From the NCBI GenBank assembly GCA_030424975.1, contig JAUHVY010000001.1, positions 369,093-433,092 of the forward strand: a stretch of DNA of 64,000 nucleotides. Reading direction: 5' to 3'. The notes beneath the pieces were generated by a model. It was not told the origin of the DNA. It did not search any database and saw only the letters and a list, made by a program, of their open reading frames with translations. The stretch comes from Alphaproteobacteria bacterium. Lineage in GTDB: Bacteria > Pseudomonadota > Alphaproteobacteria > Micavibrionales > Micavibrionaceae. Made by a program: the position numbers and the translations under genes. Shown here in pieces: positions 55,292 through 64,000 of the stretch (position 1 is its first letter; the number at the start of each line of letters is the position of its first letter).

Positions 55292-56581
55292 TTAATCCCA
55301 AAATTCATGTGTTTCGGGGACGCGCGAAAATGCGATTTTTGTGCCGACATATCCGGCAGATGTTTTTGGCGTCATACCGATCGTGACGACATCCTTTTGG
55401 TATTTTGCCTGTAGCCCCTCTAGGGCAGATATAAGCGCCTCGTTTTTTGTTGCTTTGATGATGTTTTGCTGCGTGGTTTGTGCGAATAAATCATCGGTTA
55501 TCATACTCTCCTTGGTAAGCTTGAGTAGCTTTACAGATACTTTTTTAATCAACAGGATTTCGCGTTTATGGATGTTATTTTGCATGAATGTTGCGATGAT
55601 GTGGCGCCACAAAATGTCGATATGCTGTATCATTGTGATGGTATCCTGGGTTGCGGGCATTGATGCGCAATATGATTGATACTGCCCCGTTGTTGTGCGT
55701 GCGGAAATGATAATCATGCGCGTGTATAGCCCCTTGTTTCGCATGCGTGTTGCGGCCTTCATCAAAAGTTTTCTTAGGATTGTTATTGCGCGATCCGGTC
55801 TGCGTAAATTCGGGTCAAGAATACGGCTGTGGCCGATCATTGATGTATTTGTTGCAAGTTTCGGAACCTCGTAACCATGCAATAAATACCAAAAACGTTC
55901 GCCCTCGACGCTGTTCCATATTTTGCGCGCATGTTTAGGTGCAATATGCCAGAAATCGTGCATTGTGTGGATACCTGCATTGCGTAAACGTTTGTTCATG
56001 TTCTGGCCGATTCCGGGGAGGTCTGTTAATTCCAGGTGCAGTAATGATTGCGGTAAACTTTCCTGTTCCAATATCGTCAAGCCATCGGGTTTTTGCATTT
56101 CACATGCGATTTTTGCGAGGAGAGAGTTCGGCGCAAACCCGATAGAGCAATTTATGGCTTCGCCAACATTGCGCCAGATCCCTTCCTTGATTTTTTGTGC
56201 GATTTTTTGTGCATCTTCTTTGTTGCGTTTATTAGGCGGTAAGCGGCTTGAAAGCTCATCAATTGACCAAATGTCATTAATGGGGGTGTGTTTGATAACT
56301 TCTTCGATAATGCGGTGATGATATGCAACATATTTGTCATGTCGCGCCATAACGCAGTGCAAATTGGGGCACATTTTTTTTGCATCTTTTACCATGGTCC
56401 CTGTTTTTATACCGTATGCTTTCGCTTCATAACTGGCAGCGATCGCGCAGGTATAATCCGTATCCATTGGGGTCACAATGACGGGCTTTCCGCGCAATTT
56501 CGGATTTTCTTGTTGCTCGACGCTCGCGAAATAGCTGTTGAGGTCGAGAAAAAGCCATTTAATGCCTGCTTCACGTTTCAT
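55292..56581 (-). CDS. Divergent Y-family DNA polymerase
   Basis: A 429-residue translesion polymerase. The palm has the first metal site in [14 protein letters not shown] and the second in [10 protein letters not shown], where DinB normally has SIDEAYLD, so the carboxylates are kept but the context differs. A thumb HhH ([20 protein letters not shown]) and a little-finger domain follow. No beta-clamp motif is obvious at the C-terminus ([10 protein letters not shown]). It is cytoplasmic and upstream of trmFO on the same strand. It resembles DinB more than ImuB or UmuC but is a distinct branch. Confidence 0.85.
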   Translation of the reverse strand: MKREAGIKWLFLDLNSYFASVEQQENPKLRGKPVIVTPMDTDYTCAIAASYEAKAYGIKTGTMVKDAKKMCPNLHCVMARHDKYVAYHHRIIEEVIKHTPINDIWSIDELSSRLPPNKRNKEDAQKIAQKIKEGIWRNVGEAINCSIGFAPNSLLAKIACEMQKPDGLTILEQESLPQSLLHLELTDLPGIGQNMNKRLRNAGIHTMHDFWHIAPKHARKIWNSVEGERFWYLLHGYEVPKLATNTSMIGHSRILDPNLRRPDRAITILRKLLMKAATRMRNKGLYTRMIIISARTTTGQYQSYCASMPATQDTITMIQHIDILWRHIIATFMQNNIHKREILLIKKVSVKLLKLTKESMITDDLFAQTTQQNIIKATKNEALISALEGLQAKYQKDVVTIGMTPKTSAGYVGTKIAFSRVPETHEFWD

Positions 56582-56720
56582 GGCGATGCCTGTTCTTTGT
56601 TTTGATGGTGATCTTTTATAGACTTAAAGCAGGAACAAATCAAGAACATTTTTCATTTTAATGATTGAGTTCTTGCCATGTTTACTGCGAATATGTTCAA
56701 ATAAATGAAAGGGTTGTACG

Positions 56721-57203
56721 ATGAGCTTATATAATTTTTTTACTCCGGATGATGAGATGTTCTGCCTGTGGCGGGCGGTTTTTGCATTGGTGCATGTTGA
56801 TGGTGATTTTTCGGATGATGAAAAGGCGTATATTGAAAAAATATTTAGCGTTTTTTCCTTTTCTTCGTCACAAATCGACGCCGTAAACCATGATCTTGAG
56901 TATCAGGCGAGTGTGGCAGACCTGTTTTTTGAAATAGAAAGCGATGATTACAAGCGTCAATTCTTCATTATTGCGCGCACGATTGTATGGTGTGATGGTT
57001 TTTTACATGATCTTGAAGTAGAAGCTATTAATAAAATTGTAAAAAATTTGGGGCAGAATGCAGATAAGTTTCAAAAGGAATTGCGCTGGATTAATCGCAA
57101 GCCCATTATAAATGAAGGTCAGGCATCGAATGTGCCGCAGGAAGATGTAATGGAAACAGTTATAAACCAAATGGTTGTGTTTTATAAGGAAATGAATTTA
57201 TGA
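56721..57203 (+). CDS. TerB-like protein, first of a tandem pair
   Basis: A 160-residue helical protein. The repeated acidic units HVDGDFSDDEKAYIEKIFSV and VWCDGFLHDLEVEAINKIVK are typical of TerB/tellurite-resistance-like (DjlA-type) domains, which carry D-G-D-x-x-x-x-E loops thought to bind metal. No membrane segment is seen. Its stop overlaps the start of the next gene (ATGA), and the two products are clearly related, so this is a tandem duplication within one operon. Stress or metal sensing is inferred from the family only. Confidence 0.8.
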   Translation: MSLYNFFTPDDEMFCLWRAVFALVHVDGDFSDDEKAYIEKIFSVFSFSSSQIDAVNHDLEYQASVADLFFEIESDDYKRQFFIIARTIVWCDGFLHDLEVEAINKIVKNLGQNADKFQKELRWINRKPIINEGQASNVPQEDVMETVINQMVVFYKEMNL

Positions 57204-57694
57204 GTGAGGGCGTCGATAAAAGCCAGTTTTATATGTGGCGTACGCTGTTTGCCGTTGCACATGCGGATAATGTTGTAACTGATGAAGAAATATCATTTAT
57301 GGCGCAAATACTCGAAGATGTGGATTTTTCGGATGCGCAGACACAAATTTTAAAAGACGATATCATAAATGCCAAGAACGTAGAGGATATGTTTGCCGGC
57401 ATTACGTCGGAAAATGACCGCGTTAAATTTTTTGAATTTGCCCGGGATCTGGTTTGGGTAGACGGTGACTTCGGTTCAGAAGAGCAAACGGTAATGATTA
57501 AGCTTTACCAAACCCATATGAAAGACACGAATGTCGATGAGATGATTGGTAAGATTTCCTTGCAGTTAGAAGACGATCAGCCAACTCAAAGACCCGATTC
57601 AGAGTATATGGCTACGTCGTCACGTAAGGGTGGTGTGCGTGGGTTTGTTTCTGCCTTTGGTCAATGGTTCAAGGGATATGAAAGCAACGACTAA
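57200..57694 (+). CDS. TerB-like protein, second of a tandem pair
   Basis: A 164-residue paralogue of the preceding protein. It has AHADNVVTDEEISFMAQILE and LVWVDGDFGSEEQTVMIKLY at the same positions, but the first D-G-D loop is changed to ADN. A basic glycine-containing tail (SSRKGGVRGFVSAFGQWFKG) is added at the C-terminus and could bind membrane. The ATGA overlap with the first gene implies coupled translation, and perhaps a heteromeric complex. Confidence 0.8.
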   Translation: MSEGVDKSQFYMWRTLFAVAHADNVVTDEEISFMAQILEDVDFSDAQTQILKDDIINAKNVEDMFAGITSENDRVKFFEFARDLVWVDGDFGSEEQTVMIKLYQTHMKDTNVDEMIGKISLQLEDDQPTQRPDSEYMATSSRKGGVRGFVSAFGQWFKGYESND

Positions 57695-57717
57695 AGCTTT
57701 ATTCTTTTGTTTAAAAA

Positions 57718-58299
57718 CTATGGAAAGACCTTGGTGAGTTGCGGCGCTGGATGATCAGGATAGGTTGGGGCGCTTTCGGGGGCTTCATTATATTTATGCC
57801 CATCAAAAGATAGTATCGCATAACGCGCTTTATCGTGCTTTCCGGATAAATGAATAATTAAATCGCGAACGCCATGGGTCGATTGTTTTGAAATATAAAG
57901 CGGCGTGCGAATTTGCGGCAAAGTGCCAATCAGTTCAAAGGATGTGTTACGTGCCAAAAATGCTAATATAGTACAACCATCGTCACCGCACCAATGGCCG
58001 TATGGGGCTTTCATTTTCACCAATGCGTCAAGTTGCCCGTCATTGTTTAAATCAGATCGTACATAATCATAACGCGTATATTTCGGCGCATTATTGCGCG
58101 CAATATAATCGGTCATTGCCAGTTTTAAATATCGATCATCAAGATCGCCGGAGGTATCGGCTGAAGGTAATGGCAAGAGCGGTTCGTTCGGTGTATTCGT
58201 CTCAAAAAGGCTACATGCGCTCAGGCTGCATAAGCTAAGGGTAAGTGCCGTCAGTAAGTGGCAAGTGATAAATGGTTTTTGGCGCGGATTTCTTTGCAA
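57718..58299 (-). CDS. Lipoprotein of unknown function with a TTG start
   Basis: About 193 residues. No ATG precedes the lipoprotein signal without running into the divergent ferredoxin gene. A TTG at 58299 with AAGG about 9 nt upstream gives a normal signal: basic QRNPRQK, hydrophobic segment, lipobox LSAC. The mature part has a calcium-loop-like YVRSDLNNDGQLDALVKMKA and GHWCGDDGCTILAFLA. It is probably membrane-anchored in the periplasm. It diverges from fdxA. Confidence 0.7.
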   Translation of the reverse strand: MQRNPRQKPFITCHLLTALTLSLCSLSACSLFETNTPNEPLLPLPSADTSGDLDDRYLKLAMTDYIARNNAPKYTRYDYVRSDLNNDGQLDALVKMKAPYGHWCGDDGCTILAFLARNTSFELIGTLPQIRTPLYISKQSTHGVRDLIIHLSGKHDKARYAILSFDGHKYNEAPESAPTYPDHPAPQLTKVFP

Positions 58300-58372
58300 A
58301 AGCTGTTGCCTTATTCGTGTGCGGGTTCTAGTGTATCTTACACTTTTGTAACCCAAGGAGCGAGAGAATAAA

Positions 58373-58711
58373 ATGACGTTCGTTGTGACTGATGCCTGTA
58401 TCCGATGCAAATATACCGACTGTGTCGAGGTATGCCCTGTTGATTGTTTTTATGAGGGCGAGAATATGTTGGTTATTCACCCTGATGAATGTATCGACTG
58501 CGGTGTATGTGAGCCTGAATGCCCGATTGAGGCGATTTTGCCTGACACCGACTCAAATGCTGAAAAATGGGTTGAGATAAACCGTCAATATGCAGAGGAG
58601 TGGCCAAATATTACGGTCAAGAAAGATGCCATGCCTGAGGCGGAGGAAATGAAAGATAAGCAAGGTAAGTTTGAAAGTGATTTCAGCGCGGAGCCGGGTG
58701 AAGGAGACTAA
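58373..58711 (+). CDS. fdxA: Seven-iron ferredoxin FdxA
   Basis: A 112-residue ferredoxin of the Azotobacter FdI type. Cys9, Cys17 and Cys50 would bind the 3Fe-4S cluster, and Cys21, Cys40, Cys43 and Cys46 the 4Fe-4S cluster; extra cysteines are Cys12 and Cys25. The acidic C-terminal 50 residues are usual for this family. It carries electrons at low potential, and the ferredoxin-NADP reductase encoded 1.1 kb downstream is a plausible partner. Confidence 0.95.
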   Translation: MTFVVTDACIRCKYTDCVEVCPVDCFYEGENMLVIHPDECIDCGVCEPECPIEAILPDTDSNAEKWVEINRQYAEEWPNITVKKDAMPEAEEMKDKQGKFESDFSAEPGEGD

Positions 58712-58765
58712 CCGGCGCGCGTTCTTGCGATTTTAAATGAATTTTGAAAAGAGGAGATGAATACC

Positions 58766-59767
58766 ATGACTTTTCCAGCAGTAAAAAATGAAAATGAAGC
58801 ATTGAAGCCAAATGCGGAGTATAGAGGCCGCGTTTATGACAGCATTCTTGATACAATTGGCGCGACGCCGCTTGTTCGTGTGCCGCGCTTTACAGAGAAA
58901 TATGGTATCGAGGCAGATATCTTGGCAAAACTTGAATTCTTTAACCCGATAGCCTCGGTAAAAGACCGTATTGGTTTTGCGATGATTGAGGATGCCGAAC
59001 GTTCAGGTAAAATTACACCTGGTAAAACAGTTTTGGTTGAGCCGACATCAGGGAATACAGGTATTGCTTTGGCATTTGTCGCAGCCAGCAAGGGGTACAA
59101 GTTGATTTTGACGATGCCTGAGAGCATGTCGATTGAACGCCGTAAAATGTTGAAATTCTTTGGTGCGGAATTGGTTTTAACACCAAAAGAAAAGGGAATG
59201 TCAGGCGCGATTGCGAAGGCGGAAGAATTGCTATCTGAATATGATGATGCATTCTCTCCGGGGCAGTTTGAAAATCCTGCAAACCCACAAATCCACCGTG
59301 AAACAACAGCTGAAGAAATTTGGAATGATACAAATGGCGGCGCGGATATTCTTGTATCCGGTGTTGGTACGGGCGGTACGTTGACGGGAACATCACAAGT
59401 GTTGAAAGCACGTAAGCCGAGCTTTAAGACATATGCGGTTGAGCCGGAAGAAAGCCCGATCCTTGCGGGTGGTCAGCCGGGACCACACAAGATTCAAGGG
59501 ATTGGCGCCGGTTTTATTCCATCAATTCTTGAAACTGGTTTGATTGATGCTTCTGTACAAATCGATAGTGAAACGGCGTTGCAAACGGCACGCGAAGTTG
59601 CTCGTTTGGAGGGGATCCCTTGCGGTATTTCATCCGGTGCAGCGTTTGCGGCGGCAAGAAAAGTGGCTGAAATGCCTGAAAATAAGGGCAAGACTATCGT
59701 TGCGATTATCCCTTCCTTTGCTGAGCGTTATATCTCCAGCGTTTTGTTTGATGGGATTGAAGATTAA
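58766..59767 (+). CDS. cysK: Cysteine synthase A (O-acetylserine sulfhydrylase)
   Basis: A 333-residue PLP enzyme that makes cysteine from O-acetylserine and sulfide. The ATG at 58766 is chosen because AGGAG ends 9 nt upstream; the ATG at 58757 abuts that ribosome site. The PLP lysine is Lys66 in [30 protein letters not shown] is the substrate loop and [17 protein letters not shown] the phosphate-binding loop. CysE (35788) supplies its substrate. A strong terminator follows. Confidence 0.95.
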   Translation: MTFPAVKNENEALKPNAEYRGRVYDSILDTIGATPLVRVPRFTEKYGIEADILAKLEFFNPIASVKDRIGFAMIEDAERSGKITPGKTVLVEPTSGNTGIALAFVAASKGYKLILTMPESMSIERRKMLKFFGAELVLTPKEKGMSGAIAKAEELLSEYDDAFSPGQFENPANPQIHRETTAEEIWNDTNGGADILVSGVGTGGTLTGTSQVLKARKPSFKTYAVEPEESPILAGGQPGPHKIQGIGAGFIPSILETGLIDASVQIDSETALQTAREVARLEGIPCGISSGAAFAAARKVAEMPENKGKTIVAIIPSFAERYISSVLFDGIED

Positions 59768-59794
59768 TTGTTATAAAATGACATAAGCATTAAA

Positions 59795-59820
59795 AAAAGG
59801 CGCAGTTTTATGCGCCTTTT
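59795..59820. terminator. Bidirectional terminator between cysK and the ferredoxin-NADP reductase gene
   Basis: AAAAGGCGCA (59795-59804) pairs perfectly with TGCGCCTTTT (59811-59820) around a 6-nt loop. T-runs occur on both strands, so it serves both convergent genes. Confidence 0.85.
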
Positions 59821-59844
59821 GTTTATTCGTATCATATTTTCATA

Positions 59845-61002
<1,158 letters not shown>

Positions 61003-61015
61003 TTAGAGGTTGGTT

Positions 61016-61780
61016 GTGTCTGAAGAAGTAAACACAGATATTTTTGAAACAACAAAAGATGTAATGGGTGGTAAATTTGAGGAGTTAATATCTCGATTTT
61101 TGTCTAACTCTGATTCCTATATCCATACAATTCAAAATGGTCTGGAGAATAGCAATTTTAAAGCTGTAAAAGATGCAGCTCATCCTTTGAAATCTTCCTG
61201 CGCGATGATTGGCTTTATGGGTATGTCTGAGCATGCAAAATTGATTGAGGCTTGCGCAAAAAAAGATGATATATCGCAAGATGATATAGATACAATGCAG
61301 GCATCTTTTGTATCTCTTATGCAATCATATGAAGGTGTTAAGCTCTATATAGATTATGTTTTAATCTCTGCTGATGATACGGATCAGCTCAATGATGAAA
61401 ATATTCCCAATATTAAGAAGCTTAAGGTTTTGCATATAGATGATGATGTGGTGGTTTGCAAGGTTACAAAAGGATTCCTAGATAGGAACGGTGCGTATCA
61501 TGTGCAAAGCTATGCCGATTTAAAACAGGCAATATCAAATATCTCGTCTTTTTTGCCGGACGTTATTTTGTTGGATTACAATTTAAAAGATGTTAGCGGA
61601 GAGGAGTCAGTTGATTTCTTGCGCTCATATACAAAAACCAAAGATGTTCCGGTTATTCTTGTGACAGGGGTAGATGAGAAAAATATCGATCAGGGTGTTT
61701 TGCAAAATGTATCCGGGTATCTTCATAAGCCGTATAGAGCAGAAAATTTAATTAATAAAATACAGGCAGTTGTGTCTTAA
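61016..61780 (+). CDS. HPt-receiver fusion phosphorelay protein
   Basis: A 254-residue protein; the GTG at 61016 with GAGG 6 nt upstream is chosen. Residues 1-118 form an HPt domain with phosphorylatable His56 in AAHPLKSSCAMIG. Residues 135-254 form a receiver with Asp142-144 acidic pocket, acceptor Asp187 in ILLDYNLKDVSG and a Lys in YLHKPYR. Having HPt before receiver with no output domain suggests a relay or phosphate-sink role. No histidine kinase gene is adjacent. It converges on a CheY-like gene with only one base between the stops. Confidence 0.9.
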   Translation: MSEEVNTDIFETTKDVMGGKFEELISRFLSNSDSYIHTIQNGLENSNFKAVKDAAHPLKSSCAMIGFMGMSEHAKLIEACAKKDDISQDDIDTMQASFVSLMQSYEGVKLYIDYVLISADDTDQLNDENIPNIKKLKVLHIDDDVVVCKVTKGFLDRNGAYHVQSYADLKQAISNISSFLPDVILLDYNLKDVSGEESVDFLRSYTKTKDVPVILVTGVDEKNIDQGVLQNVSGYLHKPYRAENLINKIQAVVS

Positions 61781-61781
61781 C

Positions 61782-62150
61782 TTAACGGAATAAATTTTTT
61801 AAACGAATGATCAAATTGTCATGATCAAACGGTTTTACAATATAATCTCTCGCACCTTTCTCAAGGGATTCGGAAATATCCTTAATATCGTTTTTCGCTG
61901 TGAGCATCATAACGGGAATATTTTTCGTACTCTCATCAGATTTTAACTGATCAAGTACTTCATCGCCGCTCATATCCGGCATGTTTCGGTCTAAAATAAT
62001 GGCATCAGGTGGCATTGTATTTACAATTTTTAATCCATCGATACCATCAGAGGCCGTAAGAACACTATACCCGTTCTTTTCAAGTGTCGCTTCAACGATG
62101 GATAATATCGTTTCGTCATCATCAATGATCAGGATGGTTTTATTTTTCAT
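61782..62150 (-). CDS. Single-domain CheY-like response regulator
   Basis: A 122-residue receiver with acidic pocket IIDDDE, acceptor Asp54 in ILDRNMPDMSG, the conserved Thr in MLTAKND and Lys in YIVKPFD. It has no DNA-binding or enzymatic output. It may act by protein contact, as CheY and DivK do. It lies between the convergent HPt-receiver gene and mutS, and could exchange phosphate with the HPt of its neighbour. Confidence 0.93.
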   Translation of the reverse strand: MKNKTILIIDDDETILSIVEATLEKNGYSVLTASDGIDGLKIVNTMPPDAIILDRNMPDMSGDEVLDQLKSDESTKNIPVMMLTAKNDIKDISESLEKGARDYIVKPFDHDNLIIRLKNLFR

Positions 62151-62250
62151 GAAACACCTATTTAAAAAAATGCATAATGCTCAGAATTATTAAATAAAGA
62201 TATCCGCGTTTAATGCGCCGCACAAGTGCGTATAACAGTTAAGTTTAAAA

Positions 62251-64000
62251 TTATAGTTTTTCTTTTAACGTATAGAGAAAATTCAGCGCATCACGCGGCG
62301 ATAGGGCATCTATATCTATCTCCTCGATGGCTTTGTCTATATCTGACTTTTTCTGTTTATCGCTTTTATTGCTCTCTTCCTTATGATGTTCGGAAAATAG
62401 CGGCAGATCATCAATTATTGCAGATTGTTTGTTTTTACTCTTATCATTCCCAAGGTGCGAGAGGATGTCGTTTGCACGTGAGACAACAGAAGGCGGAATA
62501 CCGGCCAGTTGCGCCACATGAATACCGTATGATCGGTTCGCGCTGCCTGAAATGACTTTATGCATAAAAATAATGTTATCTTCCCATTCTTTGACTTGAA
62601 CGGAATGACACGATAATGCATCAAGGCTGCCCTCCAATGTGGTGAGCTCATGGTAATGTGTGGCGAATAGGGATCTGCATTTATTGATTTCATGTAAATG
62701 CTCAACACATGCCCATGCAATAGATAATCCGTCATAGGTGGCTGTGCCGCGTCCGATTTCATCAAGTATAACCAATGACTTCGGTGTGGACTGGTTCAGA
62801 ATGGCTGCTGTTTCAACCATCTCAACCATGAATGTAGATTGCCCGCGTGCAAGGTCATCTGATGCACCAACGCGGCTGAAGCATTTGTCTATGATCCCGA
62901 TATGTGCAGATTGCGCCGGGACATATGACCCCATTTGCGCCATGATTGCGATAAGTGCATTTTGTCGCAAGAATGTTGATTTACCAGCCATGTTTGGCCC
63001 GGTTAAAAGCCATAAACGTTGGTTATCGGAAAGGTGACAATCATTGGGAACAAATGGCTCGCTGTTCTTTTTCAATACAGATTCTACAACGGGGTGGCGG
63101 CCGTTTGAGATGTTAAATTCAGTGCTGTCATCGATGATCGGTCGACAATAATTCATTTCTTGCGCTAGCTTTGCAAGAGCACAGGCGACATCAATTTTTG
63201 CGACGGTTACAGCGATGCTGCGAATATATTCTGAAAGTGCAGTGACGCGCGCCACAAGATTTGCAAAAATATCCAGTTCTATTGCGATTATTTTTTCTGC
63301 TGCGGATGTAATATCACGCTCCAGATCACTAAGTTCTGGCGTGGTAAAGCGCACTGCATTCGCGAGGGTCTGTCTATGTACAAACTGGCTGTTGTTTTGG
63401 TTTTGTGCATCGTTGTTATTCGCACTCACCATCAGGCTGTCTGCCTGTTTTGCAGGGGTTTCGATGAAATACCCCAGGACATTATTATACTTTATCTTCA
63501 GGGATGATATTTGTGTTTTTTCTTTATATTTGTTTTGCAATGCTGCGATTGTGCTGCGGCTGTTTTCACGTAAATTTCTAAGCTCATCAAGTTTTGCATG
63601 GTGTCCGCTTCGTACAAATCCACCATCACGGGCAAGGGCAGGTGGATCATCATTTAACGCCAGTTTCAAAGTGTCTTGCAAAGCCGTAACATCAGGGTGC
63701 TGGGTTAAGGTTTGTAGAATCGGCATAAAAATATTTTTGGCGGAATTATTGTATTGGATTTCTGCGCGGATAAGTTCACTACGGAGTAGGCCTTCACGGA
63801 TCATAATAAGATCTTTCGGACCGCCACGGCCAAGACTGATACGGGATAGGGCGCGTTGCATGTCCGGAATGCTGCGCAAGTTTTCACGTAAAATATCACG
63901 CAATTCCGTTTGCTCGATGAGGCATTGTACACGGTTCAGGCGCTGCTCAATCTTTGCAGCATTGGCTAAAGGCTGCGATAAATATGTTTGTAATACGCGT
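62251..64000 (-). CDS. mutS: DNA mismatch repair protein MutS, 5' end outside the window
   Basis: About 583 C-terminal codons; the frame stays open to the window edge (TYLSQPLANAAKIEQRLNRV just before it), so the TTG at 63903 is internal. The lever and clamp helices lead to the ATPase with Walker A LLTGPNMAGKSTFL, Walker B LVILDEIGRGT and signature STFMVEMVETA. The C-terminal helices end LSPRDALNFLYTL. The missing part is the N-terminal mismatch-binding region. It starts mismatch repair with MutL. Confidence 0.97.
   Translation of the reverse strand, partial: RVLQTYLSQPLANAAKIEQRLNRVQCLIEQTELRDILRENLRSIPDMQRALSRISLGRGGPKDLIMIREGLLRSELIRAEIQYNNSAKNIFMPILQTLTQHPDVTALQDTLKLALNDDPPALARDGGFVRSGHHAKLDELRNLRENSRSTIAALQNKYKEKTQISSLKIKYNNVLGYFIETPAKQADSLMVSANNNDAQNQNNSQFVHRQTLANAVRFTTPELSDLERDITSAAEKIIAIELDIFANLVARVTALSEYIRSIAVTVAKIDVACALAKLAQEMNYCRPIIDDSTEFNISNGRHPVVESVLKKNSEPFVPNDCHLSDNQRLWLLTGPNMAGKSTFLRQNALIAIMAQMGSYVPAQSAHIGIIDKCFSRVGASDDLARGQSTFMVEMVETAAILNQSTPKSLVILDEIGRGTATYDGLSIAWACVEHLHEINKCRSLFATHYHELTTLEGSLDALSCHSVQVKEWEDNIIFMHKVISGSANRSYGIHVAQLAGIPPSVVSRANDILSHLGNDKSKNKQSAIIDDLPLFSEHHKEESNKSDKQKKSDIDKAIEEIDIDALSPRDALNFLYTLKEKL

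Overview
The window is about 64 kb of chromosome from an alphaproteobacterium of moderate GC content. The evidence is gene order more than any single gene: uvrA and ssb diverge ahead of gyrA, rlmJ and coaD; recG, sdhE and mfd lie close together; trxB sits between an Lrp-type and a LysR-type regulator gene. Several secreted or unassignable proteins, a glucosylglycerol-type osmolyte enzyme, NhaA and betaine-lipid genes suggest an aquatic, possibly salt-exposed organism. A Micavibrionales-like placement is possible, but it cannot be proved from the sequence alone.

Layout. 1-16 kb: the end of a dihaem cytochrome gene, a methyltransferase/Rrf2 regulator pair with repeated operator-like sites, a large periplasmic repeat protein, a gene apparently split by an in-frame stop, katG, a PEP-utilising Enzyme I-like gene, an HAD-GT20 fusion with no normal start codon (probably glucosylglycerol-phosphate synthase/phosphatase), nhaA, a secreted esterase and an ankyrin protein. 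16-26.4 kb: a housekeeping block of uvrA, a GGDEF protein, ssb, a DUF2059 protein, gyrA, rlmJ, coaD and tRNA-Lys(UUU). 26.4-33.3 kb: an accessory region. A 4.4-kb island lies between a 27-bp 3' segment of tRNA-Lys and a perfect copy of it, and carries a decayed integrase and two exported repeat proteins. Just beyond the right copy is a complete 2.3-kb insertion sequence with 19-bp inverted ends and an 8-bp target duplication. It carries passenger genes, one of whose products ends in a mimic of the SSB C-terminal tip. 33.3-64 kb: an OmpA-domain protein, a DUF502 protein, cysE, recG, sdhE, btaA/btaB, mfd, an AmgK-like kinase, an aminotransferase, a probable small RNA, trxB with its regulators, trmFO, a Y-family polymerase, two TerB-like proteins, fdxA, cysK, a ferredoxin-NADP reductase, phosphorelay genes and most of mutS.

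How the genes work together. DNA repair is well represented (uvrA, mfd, recG, ssb, mutS, a Y-family polymerase). So are sulfur and redox metabolism (cysE, cysK, trxB, fdxA, the thioredoxin-reductase-like ferredoxin-NADP reductase, katG). GgpPS and NhaA are neighbours and both would serve salt tolerance. BtaA and BtaB would make the phosphorus-free lipid DGTS.

The main candidates for something new are the passenger-loaded insertion sequence with its SSB-tip mimic, the tRNA-Lys island with paired 20-bp sites near both ends, the AUC- or CUG-started osmolyte gene, and a three-hairpin RNA with an anti-Shine-Dalgarno linker.
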